Positions 5,412 through 12,959 of a stretch of 16,570 nt of DNA are shown piece after piece; positions within the stretch are counted from its first letter, which is position 1; the number at the start of each line of letters is the position of its first letter. This stretch comes from Bacteroidales bacterium GP2. Lineage in GTDB: Bacteria > Bacteroidota > Bacteroidia > Bacteroidales > Muribaculaceae. Made by a program: the position numbers and the translations under genes. Where the stretch lies: positions 89,810 through 106,379 of the forward strand of contig DAAJ01000102.1 in NCBI GenBank assembly GCA_001701115.1. The letters run 5' to 3'. The notes beneath the pieces are model-generated. The model was not told the origin of the DNA and did not search any database. It saw only the letters and a list, made by a program, of their open reading frames with translations.

Positions 5412-7299
5412 ATGCTTTAAGGCTGTCTATCTCTTTCAGCCATATTGCTGAGGAGGCATCGCTCGGCATCCTCCAGTCACCTCTCGGCGACAAGCACACG
5501 CTGCCGACTTTCGGTCCGTCAGGCAGGCAAGAGCGTTTGAACTGTTGAGCGAAGAATCTGCGGAAAAACACCCGTAGCCATTTCAATATAGTCTCATTGT
5601 CAAACATGCCCTTGAAAGCGCATTTGGCAAGGAAATATATGCGTCGGGGAGAGAACCCGTAGCGGAGTGTGTAATAAAGGAAGAAATCATGCAAGTCGTA
5701 CGGTCCCACAAGGTCTTCCGTTTTTTGCTTGATTGTGCCGTCCGCTTCTGCCGGAATAAGCTCAGGGCTGATAGGGGTGTCGATAATATCAAAAAGGGTG
5801 CGTTTCAACCCTTCTTTTTCGGCACGCACTGCAAACCAATGCACAAGGTAGCGCACCAGGGTTTTGGGTACACCGGCATTCACTCCGTACATTGACATAT
5901 GGTCGCCGTTATAGGTTGCCCAGCCTAAGGCAAGTTCAGACAAATCTCCTGTGCCCAGAACAATTCCGTTTTCAGCATTGGCAATATCCATAATTATTTG
6001 GGTGCGCTCACGTGCCTGTGAATTTTCGTAGGTCACGTCATGTACGGAAATATCATGACCTATATCGGAGAAATGCTGCAATACTGCGGGAGCTATTGAT
6101 ATTTCCCTGATAGTGATGCCAAGCTCTTTCATCAGTTCAACAGCATTGTCATAGGTCCTGTCCGTAGTGCCGAATCCGGGCATGGTAACACCTATTATGC
6201 CTTTCCGGTCAATTCCCATAGTATCAAATGTCCGTGCTGCAATGAGAAGGGCAAGCGTGGAATCAAGTCCTCCCGATATGCCCACAACAATTTTAGAGCA
6301 GTGGATTGCTGAAAGCCTGGTGGCAAGCCCGGTGGTCTGTATATTTACGATTTCGGTGCAACGCTCGTCTCTCAAATTGTCATCGGCGGGAACAAACGGG
6401 CGGGGGAGAACCTGCCTGCCTGTAAGCGTGTAATTATCATCCCATCTTCCTTCTGATAGCGGGTCTGGAGTCTGTGAAATTCCATTACGGCGCATGCACT
6501 CCGCAAAAGAAGTTATGTGGAAACGGTCGCGGCGAAGTGCATCAATGTCTATATCCGCTATCACATATTTTTCCGCAGGATTCCACCTGTCGTTTGACTG
6601 CAAAAGTGTTCCGTTTTCAGCTATGAAAGTTTTCGGTGAAAAAACAAGGTCGGTGGAAGACTCCCCATGCCCTGCTGAAGAATAGACGTAGCCGCAAATG
6701 CAACGGGCGCTCTGTTGGGTTATGAGGTTTCGGGTATAAGCATACTTTCCTATAACATCATCGCTTGCCGAGAGATTGAAAATCACCTCCGCCCCTTCCA
6801 TGGCAAGGAAAGAGGAGGGGGGGACAGGCACCCACAGGTCTTCGCAAATTTCAATTCCTATTTTTGTTCCGTGGCTTGCAAATACTGCTTTCTGCTTCTC
6901 TGGAGCGGCAGCAAACCATCTGCGTTCATAAAACTCATTATATTCTGGCAAATACGATTTTACCACGATATCCTTTTCGCCGTCATGGACAAACACACCG
7001 CAGTTAGCTATGCTTCCGTCCATTACAACAGGACACCCGACAATCAGATGAAGGTTATGCGACTTTGACCATTCGGCAATTTTATCAAGCCCTTTTGCAG
7101 CGCTTTCAATCAACAGGCTGCTATGGAACAAATCGCCGCAAGTGTAACCGGTGATACACAGTTCCGGAAAAACCGCTATTTCTACACCTGAGTTGTCAAG
7201 CTCTTCTGCTATATTGATTATTGCGTCAACATTGGAGTCAACGTCAGCAACCTTTACATAAGGAGTTGCGGCAGCAACACGAATAAAACCGTTTGTCAT
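5410..7299 (-). CDS. nadE: Glutamine-dependent NAD+ synthetase
   Basis: This 629-residue cytoplasmic enzyme makes NAD+ from deamido-NAD+, ATP and glutamine, the last step of NAD synthesis. The N-terminal nitrilase-type glutaminase domain (about 1-280) has the full Glu-Lys-Cys triad: E46 in FPELCITGYTCGD, K114 in KSYLPEYNEFYERRWF, and C152 in GIEICEDLW. The synthetase domain (about 320-590) has the ATP pyrophosphatase loop SGGLDS (342-347), and GTGDLSELALGWATYNGDHM, which contacts the deamido-NAD substrate. Length and domain order fit the long, glutamine-using NadE rather than the short ammonia-using form. It is single-cistron, convergent with the fusion gene, and shares a bidirectional terminator with it. 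The ATG is supported by a -7 box about 20 bases upstream. Confidence 0.97.
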   Translation of the reverse strand: MTNGFIRVAAATPYVKVADVDSNVDAIINIAEELDNSGVEIAVFPELCITGYTCGDLFHSSLLIESAAKGLDKIAEWSKSHNLHLIVGCPVVMDGSIANCGVFVHDGEKDIVVKSYLPEYNEFYERRWFAAAPEKQKAVFASHGTKIGIEICEDLWVPVPPSSFLAMEGAEVIFNLSASDDVIGKYAYTRNLITQQSARCICGYVYSSAGHGESSTDLVFSPKTFIAENGTLLQSNDRWNPAEKYVIADIDIDALRRDRFHITSFAECMRRNGISQTPDPLSEGRWDDNYTLTGRQVLPRPFVPADDNLRDERCTEIVNIQTTGLATRLSAIHCSKIVVGISGGLDSTLALLIAARTFDTMGIDRKGIIGVTMPGFGTTDRTYDNAVELMKELGITIREISIAPAVLQHFSDIGHDISVHDVTYENSQARERTQIIMDIANAENGIVLGTGDLSELALGWATYNGDHMSMYGVNAGVPKTLVRYLVHWFAVRAEKEGLKRTLFDIIDTPISPELIPAEADGTIKQKTEDLVGPYDLHDFFLYYTLRYGFSPRRIYFLAKCAFKGMFDNETILKWLRVFFRRFFAQQFKRSCLPDGPKVGSVCLSPRGDWRMPSDASSAIWLKEIDSLKA

Positions 7300-7318
7300 A
7301 ATAAGATCATGTTTTCTG

Positions 7319-7326
7319 CAAATTTA
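7319..7326 (-). promoter_or_regulatory. -7 box for nadE
   Basis: Read on the minus strand this is TAAATTTG followed by C, a good Bacteroidota -7 box 20 bases from the nadE start codon. A TTTG at about 7341-7344 is a possible -33 element at slightly short spacing. Confidence 0.65.
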
Positions 7327-7394
7327 CTATTTTTCCGGCGCAAAGAAAAGAAATACATCGTGAGCTTCAAAGTTTGCATGCGGCAATTTCCGCG

Positions 7395-8261
7395 TTAATT
7401 CTTCGTAGTCAGATATACGCCGGAGATAATGATGCATCCTCCAACCACCAGCCATAGTGTAACCGGCTCACCGAGAATCAGAGAAGAGGAGATAACAGTT
7501 ATGATAGGAGTAAAATAGATATAGTTTGCCGTTTTCTCAGGACCAAGAACATGTACTGCCTTATTCCATATAATATAACATAGAAACGATGCTACTATGC
7601 TTAAAAATAACAAATTAAATAAAATTGAAGCAGTTGCGCCACTGTCCGGTTGCGGCAACGTCTCAAACGCACTTAAAAGCAGTGAACTTGCAAATCCATA
7701 AAAGAACACCTTGCGTGTAATAAAAAGGTTTGAGTAACGCATATTCAGGTATTTGAGCAATAAACAGTATATTGCCCAGCATAAGGCGGCAAAAAGAACC
7801 AGAAGATCACCTATCGGATTGATGCCGAAATTCATTGAACCGTTTAGAATCACTATACTTACACCGCATATTGCTATGAATGACCCAGCTATCTCCTTGA
7901 ATCTTATTTTTTGCCTGTAGAATAGAGAGCAAAGGAACAGCGTCAGGACAGGAGTTGCACATATTATCAGTGACACATTTGAGGCAAATGTCAATTTCAG
8001 CGCGGAATTTTCAGCGATGAAATACATTGACCCTCCTGTCAGTCCTGCTCCAATCATAAATAGCTCATCTTTAATAGAGTCCGCCCACAATCTATTATGG
8101 CACAAAAGCAATACGCAAAGGTAGGCAATAGCAAACCGGATTATAAAAATCCATAAAGGGGTCATGCCATGAAACAGCAGGAGTTTTGTTGAGACAAAAG
8201 TTACTCCCCAGACTGAAATTGTCAGCGCAACCAGAACATTATATAGTACTCTTTGATTCAT
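7395..8261 (-). CDS. EamA-family (drug/metabolite superfamily) exporter
   Basis: The 288-residue protein is hydrophobic throughout and splits into two repeated halves of about five helices each, the layout of the two EamA domains (about 10-140 and 150-285). Typical features include WGVTFVSTKLLL in helix 1, ALKLTFASNVSLIICATPVL ahead of helix 4, and in the second half a matching WAIYCLLLKYLNMRY and FTPIITVISSSLILGEPVT. The family sits in the inner membrane and exports amino acids and other small metabolites. It is divergent from an Lrp/AsnC regulator, a common arrangement for amino acid exporters, so an amino acid or related compound is the likely substrate, but this is inference. Codon use is more AT-rich than in nadE or pheS. 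Confidence 0.92.
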   Translation of the reverse strand: MNQRVLYNVLVALTISVWGVTFVSTKLLLFHGMTPLWIFIIRFAIAYLCVLLLCHNRLWADSIKDELFMIGAGLTGGSMYFIAENSALKLTFASNVSLIICATPVLTLFLCSLFYRQKIRFKEIAGSFIAICGVSIVILNGSMNFGINPIGDLLVLFAALCWAIYCLLLKYLNMRYSNLFITRKVFFYGFASSLLLSAFETLPQPDSGATASILFNLLFLSIVASFLCYIIWNKAVHVLGPEKTANYIYFTPIITVISSSLILGEPVTLWLVVGGCIIISGVYLTTKN

Positions 8262-8304
8262 CGCATATCAGCTTTTGTAAATACTTGCATGGCGACAAAA
8301 TTAT

Positions 8305-8312
8305 CAAATATA
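8305..8312 (-). promoter_or_regulatory. Candidate -7 box for the EamA exporter
   Basis: On the minus strand it reads TATATTTG, a match to TAnnTTTG about 45 bases before the start codon. A second match (TAATTTTG) lies at 8296-8303. Neither has a clear -33 element. Confidence 0.45.
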
Positions 8313-8332
8313 CTCCATTTGAACTATATTAG

Positions 8333-8363
8333 TTGTGTAAATTGGGAAATATTCCCATATTTG
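8333..8363 (+). promoter_or_regulatory. Promoter of the Lrp/AsnC regulator
   Basis: TTG at 8333-8335 and CATATTTG at 8356-8363 (followed by C) have the same 20-base spacer as P1 and the rpmE2 promoter, with one mismatch in the -7 box. The leader would be about 50 bases. Confidence 0.6.
8343..8357 (+). promoter_or_regulatory. Palindrome in the Lrp/AsnC promoter, candidate operator
   Basis: TGGGAAATATTCCCA has perfect 6-base arms around ATA. It fills the space between -33 and -7 and touches the -7 box. Its length and AT-rich centre suit Lrp-family binding, and the position suggests autorepression. Confidence 0.55.
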
Positions 8364-8422
8364 CAGTGAATTCAATTCAAACTTCCCGATGTGTTAATGA
8401 ATAAATCCTATAAACAGGAATC

Positions 8423-8890
8423 ATGGCAAACTTAGATGAAACAGATATTAAACTTCTAAAAGCACTCCAACAGAATGCGAAAGTAAACACCAAGGAACTA
8501 TGTGAACTTCTGCATTTATCAAAAACGCCTGTGTATGAACGCATACATAGGCTTGAAAATGAGGGAGTAATAACAGGCTATAATGCGAGAATCGACAATA
8601 AAAAGGTCGGATTGCCATTGGTTGTGTTCTGTAATGTATCGCTCGCAGTGCATGATGACGAGCATATAGAGCGCTTCAAAAATGAAATAAAGGGTATAGA
8701 TGAAGTAATGGAATGTTATTCAACCGGAGGTTTCTACGATTTTTTGCTGAAGGTGATTTTGAAAGACTTGGATGAGTATAACAGATTTGTATTTGAGAAA
8801 CTCACAAAAGTGCATGGCATAGTGAAAATGCAGAGTTCATTTGTATTGAGCGAAATCAAGCACAAAACCGAATTAAATATAATACTCTAA
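8423..8890 (+). CDS. Lrp/AsnC-family transcriptional regulator
   Basis: The 155-residue protein has the Lrp architecture. An N-terminal helix-turn-helix (about 5-55) opens MANLDETDIKLLKALQQNAK and contains LSKTPVYERIHRLENEGVI, the recognition helix region. A linker strand (GYNARIDNKKVGLPL) leads to the C-terminal RAM/ligand-binding domain (about 65-145), which keeps the GGFYDFLLKV stretch matching the conserved G-x-x-D effector and oligomer contact region. These proteins form dimers and octamers and respond to amino acids. It is divergent from the EamA exporter, and the 161-bp space between them carries a palindrome in its own promoter. The likely job is sensing an amino acid and controlling export, plus self-regulation. 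The specific effector cannot be told from sequence. The ATG at 8423 is the natural start. Confidence 0.93.
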   Translation: MANLDETDIKLLKALQQNAKVNTKELCELLHLSKTPVYERIHRLENEGVITGYNARIDNKKVGLPLVVFCNVSLAVHDDEHIERFKNEIKGIDEVMECYSTGGFYDFLLKVILKDLDEYNRFVFEKLTKVHGIVKMQSSFVLSEIKHKTELNIIL

Positions 8891-8944
8891 GGGGAGGGCA
8901 TTGCGGCTGCGGCACTTTAAATCTGACTTTCTTTGGCTCAGAGT

Positions 8945-8973
8945 TTGAAAATTCCGGTTTTTATGTACCTTTG
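8945..8973 (+). promoter_or_regulatory. Promoter of the outer-membrane protein gene
   Basis: TTG at 8945-8947 (within TTTG) and TACCTTTG at 8966-8973 match the Bacteroidota pair with an 18-base spacer. The leader would be about 25 bases. Confidence 0.65.
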
Positions 8974-9003
8974 TAAAAAGTTTAAACCCGAACAGCCATT
9001 TTT

Positions 9004-9531
9004 ATGATTACAAATATTTTTTTCAAAAGCAAAAAACTTATCGCAGCGCTGATGCTCATCCTTTTATCGGCTAACCTAACCTATGCGGTAGAGAAAGGGG
9101 AGAAGAGCATGGGATTTCGTGGAGGCTATACCACTAATAATCAGAGTGCTGTTGCGGGCATATATTTTCAATACGCTTTCAGCTCACATTTCCGTCTTGC
9201 GCCGGATGTCAGTTACACATTCCGCAATAACGGAACAGACGCATACTCAATTAATTTCAACGCTCATTTCCCGTTCTCATTCTCTGAGAACCGCTTCGCT
9301 TTTTATCCTCTTGCCGGTTTTGATTACACCTCCTGGAATATACGAGGACGCAAGGAGCTGGATGAGAATGACGACACCAAGAGCCGGGTTGACCGTCTCG
9401 GCTTCAATGTTGGCGCAGGCATAGAGTATTATGCAAAACCGACCCTTAAGCTTGCCCTCGAAACCAAGTACCGGGCAATGAGGGATTTCGGCTCCGGCGT
9501 GTTTACTGTTTCAATCGGATATATTTTCTAA
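9004..9531 (+). CDS. Small outer-membrane beta-barrel protein
   Basis: The 175-residue precursor starts with a basic stretch and a hydrophobic core (KKLIAALMLILLSANLTYA), a signal peptide probably cut after about residue 28. The mature part alternates polar and aromatic residues in strand-length blocks, such as AGIYFQYAFSSHFRLAPDVS, FAFYPLAGFDYTSW and FNVGAGIEYYA, and ends in a strand closing with a C-terminal phenylalanine (VSIGYIF), the usual outer-membrane insertion signal. The size suggests an eight-stranded barrel like OmpX/OmpW or the porin-family barrels of Bacteroidota. No plug or enzyme motif is seen. It lies 13 bases upstream of a glycosyltransferase gene and is likely co-transcribed, but no joint function is evident. 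Confidence 0.87.
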   Translation: MITNIFFKSKKLIAALMLILLSANLTYAVEKGEKSMGFRGGYTTNNQSAVAGIYFQYAFSSHFRLAPDVSYTFRNNGTDAYSINFNAHFPFSFSENRFAFYPLAGFDYTSWNIRGRKELDENDDTKSRVDRLGFNVGAGIEYYAKPTLKLALETKYRAMRDFGSGVFTVSIGYIF

Positions 9532-9544
9532 GAGGCAGCCCGGT

Positions 9545-10519
9545 ATGAGCGTTGCCGTTTCGGTTATCGTTCCATTTCATAATGCTGAAGCGACTTTAGA
9601 AAGAGCTCTTGAATCGCTTGCGGCACAGGAGTGTGACGAGCCGGTGCAGTATATACTTGTAAATGACGGCAGTACCGATCACAGCGAAGAGATTGTCACT
9701 TATTTCTTTGCCCTTCATCCACATTTCGAGCAAAACAGCCTGCTTATCAGTTATCCATTCCGGCAGGGAGTTTCCGCCGCAATTTCTTTGGGCATAGCCA
9801 ATGCTACCGGTGAATACCTTGCGAGGCTTGATGCCGATGACACTTTTGAGCCTGATGCCCTTGCAAATCTGCTTCATTGTGCAAGGATAAACGGGGCGGA
9901 CATCGTTTGCGGCAAGATAAAAAAAATAACTCCCGGCAAAAAAACTAAAATTTTATCTCCATCATCTCATTTCGGCGACCTTAACAGGATGCCGCTTGAT
10001 ACTATTAATTTCAGCCTATGTAATAAGCTAATAAAAAAGGACTTGCTTATAAGGAATGAGATTATGCCGATAAACGGGATTGATTGTTGGGATGATGTAA
10101 GCATCCTTGCCCGAGCCATTCCTTTTGCGTCAAAAGCAGTTGCATTTGATAAACCTGTGTACAATTACACTGTTGACAATACCGTCGCCTCCCTTTCAAA
10201 CACCAGCCATGATCTTGCCTTGCGGCAACGTCTCATGTGCACTCTGCTGATAGAGAAATGGTTTGTTGAAAAAGGACTTGCAGCTGGCTACGAGCCATTT
10301 ATCATGCTTATGAAATTTCACGCTAAAGTAAAACTCCTCCGGGGTGGCTATTGTGACATAACAAAATGGCGTGAAACATATCCGGAAGTCAACTCGCATC
10401 TGCTTGGATTGAAGCAGTTGCCTCTGCCGGTGAGGATAGGTTTCTATATTCTTGACAAATTGCCGAAACGCATTGCTGTGGCGCTATGCCGCTTCATAGA
10501 CAAAAAAGTGAAACGGTAG
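9545..10519 (+). CDS. Family 2 glycosyltransferase
   Basis: The 324-residue protein has a GT-A fold N-terminal domain. VSVIVPFHNAEATLERAL near residue 5 starts the nucleotide-sugar binding fold, N40-D41-G42-S43 (VNDGSTD) is the first conserved acidic site, and LDADD (95-99) is the metal-binding DxD motif. A later W-D-D (182-184) fits the ED-type catalytic base region of this family. The C-terminal part (about 215-324) is basic and less conserved, and no membrane helix is clear. It probably transfers a sugar to a lipid or surface glycan at the cytoplasmic face of the membrane. Donor and acceptor cannot be told. It is likely co-transcribed with the barrel gene 13 bases upstream and is not inside a glycan-synthesis cluster in this window. 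It ends 2 bases from the convergent receptor gene. Confidence 0.92.
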   Translation: MSVAVSVIVPFHNAEATLERALESLAAQECDEPVQYILVNDGSTDHSEEIVTYFFALHPHFEQNSLLISYPFRQGVSAAISLGIANATGEYLARLDADDTFEPDALANLLHCARINGADIVCGKIKKITPGKKTKILSPSSHFGDLNRMPLDTINFSLCNKLIKKDLLIRNEIMPINGIDCWDDVSILARAIPFASKAVAFDKPVYNYTVDNTVASLSNTSHDLALRQRLMCTLLIEKWFVEKGLAAGYEPFIMLMKFHAKVKLLRGGYCDITKWRETYPEVNSHLLGLKQLPLPVRIGFYILDKLPKRIAVALCRFIDKKVKR

Positions 10520-10521
10520 GT

Positions 10522-12918
10522 TTAAAATTCCAACGAGAGCTTCACGTTCAGTAGCCTCCGTGTAAGATAATTTGGCACAGCATATTGCAGATTGTTTACA
10601 TCGCTCACCCAGTAGTAGTTGCCTACATTGGAAATATCGAACAGATTGAAACAGTCAACTCCGAGCCACGCGCTTTTAATCCACGGCAAAGAATTGTCTT
10701 TCCTGTCTTCAGTAAGCAACCCATACGAAAGCCCTAAATCAACGCGCTTATATGGAGGAGTGCGGAAATAGCCTTTGTCGCGGCTGCTATGCGGCGCACT
10801 TTGCGGCAACCCGTCCATGAACACTCCGCGAAGGCTCACCTTAAGTTTTGGCAGTTTTGGCAGATAGTCCGTAAAGAACAGCGAGATATTATATCTTCTC
10901 TCGTTTGCCACAGGCACATTGACTCCACGCAAATTTTCATTTGATTTCATGACCCCTACAGTGAGCCATGAATCGCTTCCGGGGACAAACTCGCCGAACA
11001 GCTTCATATCAAGACCTGTGACATATCCGGAGCTCTCATTAGTCCCGGAATATACAATTTTGAGATTGTCAATCTCATACGGGATTATATTTGATAGATT
11101 TTTGTAATATGCCTCCCCGGATAGTTTAAACGGTCTATTAAATGCCTTGAAAGTAAAATCAGTGCCGAAAATGAACTGCAAGCTGCGTTGTGACTTCACC
11201 TCACGGTTCAGGACAAATTCGTAAGCGTTTTCATATAACTGGTTTGCTGTTTTTATCTCTTTAAAGAATGGTGTCTGATGATATAGCCCGGTTGCAAATC
11301 GGAATGCCCAACGTGGAGCGGAAGCAGGAACAAAGCCTACCTGTGCCCGGGGACTTAGTATAAACTCTTTATTGAATGAAGTATAAGTAGCCCTAAGCCC
11401 TGCGCTGATATTGAAATAGCCGAAATCGCCTGTAAGTTTAAGGTTATCCTGGATATAAGATGATATTTGCGTGCTTGACAAAGAATTGCCAGAGCGATAA
11501 AAATAAAATACTTTCAACTGCTCATCCACCGGCAAAGAATATCCGGCAGAATCACGGCGTTCCCAGCCACGGGAATTTTCATCCATCCGCATGCTCTTCA
11601 ACGAGACTCCATAGGTAAGTGAATGTGACTTTATTGCGGATATGCCACGCAGCGATGCTGCCAGAATTTGAGATTTGAGACGGTCCCGCGCATGGTCATG
11701 GTAGCGTCCCACACCCATTTCTCCACCGATTGCCCCTCCGCTTGTTCCGGCTTGGTCAAGCCAGTATTCTCCGGAAATGTCGTAAGACACCAGCTCATCG
11801 CCCCGGTATCCTGACAACTGGAGCGAAAGGGTAGTGGAGTGGTTGACACTGAAATCAAACCCTGTCCCGACAAAATAAGTAGCAAACTTATCCTTTTCAT
11901 GCCCGTCAAAATACACCTTAAATTTCTTTGCATCGTTCATTGTGCCGAAATTGGTAGTGCGGTCTTTCGGCTCAAACCTGTAATTGGCAAGATTTACATC
12001 ACCAAGCAATGTGATTTTCAGCTTTTTACTTGGATTGATAACGAAATATGACTGCCAGTCAAAGAAATCCGGATCATATTCCCCTTTAGTATCGGTAGTT
12101 GAAAGGATTGACCCATTACGTCGGTAGCGCACGCCATGAAGCTGGGCGAATTTAGATGAAGAGGAGCCGAAAGATGCCTCCGCTCCCATAAGGCTTGCAA
12201 TCAATGACCCTTCAGCGCGTTCAGGTCTGCGATATGAAACGTCAAGGACTGATGACATCTTATCGGAATACTCCGCGCCGAATCCTCCGGTAGAAAATCC
12301 AACCGATTTGACAAGTTCCGGATTTACGATGCTTAATCCCTCTTGCGCTGAGGAACTTATAAGCTGCGGGCGATATACTTCAAACCCGTTTATATAAACG
12401 GTATTTTCATCATAAGAACCTCCCCGCACCGAATATTGGTTGCTCAATTCATTTGCCCCGATGACTCCCGGCATAGTGGCAAGCATCGATTCCACACTTC
12501 CACCAGTCGGGTCTGCGGCATTTTTGCGGTAGCCGCGTGTGCTAAGCCGCTGCATCGCTCCGGTTTGCTTCTGAATTTCCTTTACTTCGACCTCACCGAG
12601 TTCCTTCTCCGCAGCATGCAGGCGCATATTCATAATCAACTCGCCTTTGGGCTTAATGAGTTTTCTGTTGAGAGTGCGGTAACTTATGCATGAAAAGGTT
12701 ACAGTGACTGTATCTGCCGAAGGTGCGGTCAAACGGTATTCTCCGTTATTCTTTGTCATTGTGCCGGAGAATCCCGGAGATATTTTCACAGTGGCACCTT
12801 CTATCGGCTTGCCGGCATCGTCAATAATCCTGCCGCGCAAAGTGAAATTTTCCGCACTCATCTCAAGTCCGGAAAAAGCCAACGCTATAAACAGAAGTAT
12901 TTTTTTCAATACCGACAT
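10522..12918 (-). CDS. TonB-dependent outer-membrane receptor
   Basis: I start at the ATG at 12918 (798 residues) rather than the GTG one codon earlier. A signal peptide (about 1-22, MSVLKKILLFIALAFSGLEM) leads to a carboxypeptidase-regulatory-like beta-sandwich (about 25-105, LRGRIIDDAGKPIEGATVKI and NGEYRL). A TonB plug follows (about 130-230: MLATMPGVIGANELSNQYSV, RGGSYDENTVYINGFEVYRP), then a 22-strand-type barrel to a terminal phenylalanine (NVKLSLEF). Length is shorter than SusC-type receptors (about 1000 residues) and no SusD partner is adjacent, so a glycan-uptake role is not supported. Iron, siderophore, cofactor or peptide uptake is possible. It is the last gene of a same-strand run after the ClC gene, with a 41-bp gap holding a hairpin. 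Confidence 0.93.
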   Translation of the reverse strand: MSVLKKILLFIALAFSGLEMSAENFTLRGRIIDDAGKPIEGATVKISPGFSGTMTKNNGEYRLTAPSADTVTVTFSCISYRTLNRKLIKPKGELIMNMRLHAAEKELGEVEVKEIQKQTGAMQRLSTRGYRKNAADPTGGSVESMLATMPGVIGANELSNQYSVRGGSYDENTVYINGFEVYRPQLISSSAQEGLSIVNPELVKSVGFSTGGFGAEYSDKMSSVLDVSYRRPERAEGSLIASLMGAEASFGSSSSKFAQLHGVRYRRNGSILSTTDTKGEYDPDFFDWQSYFVINPSKKLKITLLGDVNLANYRFEPKDRTTNFGTMNDAKKFKVYFDGHEKDKFATYFVGTGFDFSVNHSTTLSLQLSGYRGDELVSYDISGEYWLDQAGTSGGAIGGEMGVGRYHDHARDRLKSQILAASLRGISAIKSHSLTYGVSLKSMRMDENSRGWERRDSAGYSLPVDEQLKVFYFYRSGNSLSSTQISSYIQDNLKLTGDFGYFNISAGLRATYTSFNKEFILSPRAQVGFVPASAPRWAFRFATGLYHQTPFFKEIKTANQLYENAYEFVLNREVKSQRSLQFIFGTDFTFKAFNRPFKLSGEAYYKNLSNIIPYEIDNLKIVYSGTNESSGYVTGLDMKLFGEFVPGSDSWLTVGVMKSNENLRGVNVPVANERRYNISLFFTDYLPKLPKLKVSLRGVFMDGLPQSAPHSSRDKGYFRTPPYKRVDLGLSYGLLTEDRKDNSLPWIKSAWLGVDCFNLFDISNVGNYYWVSDVNNLQYAVPNYLTRRLLNVKLSLEF

Positions 12919-12920
12919 CA

Positions 12921-12951
12921 CAATTCAAACGGCATTCAGCCGCTAAAATTG
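12921..12951 (-). repeat. Hairpin at the receptor start codon
   Basis: On the transcript strand CAATT pairs with AATTG and CGGC with GCCG around a TGAAT loop, with an unpaired internal region between the stems. It ends 2 bases before the receptor ATG and lies after the ClC stop. It has no T tract, so it is not a normal terminator; it could limit ribosome access or be a processing site. Confidence 0.45.
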
Positions 12952-12959
12952 TGACGGAA

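Noticed and set aside
10500..10530. Weak AAAC/GTTT hairpin with a nearby T run at the end of the receptor gene
   Set aside because: Only four base pairs and a T run that is not adjacent, so not a credible terminator.
12919..12921. GTG one codon upstream as the receptor start
   Set aside because: The ATG directly after it gives a normal signal peptide, GTG is the rarer start, and the GTG partly falls in the hairpin.
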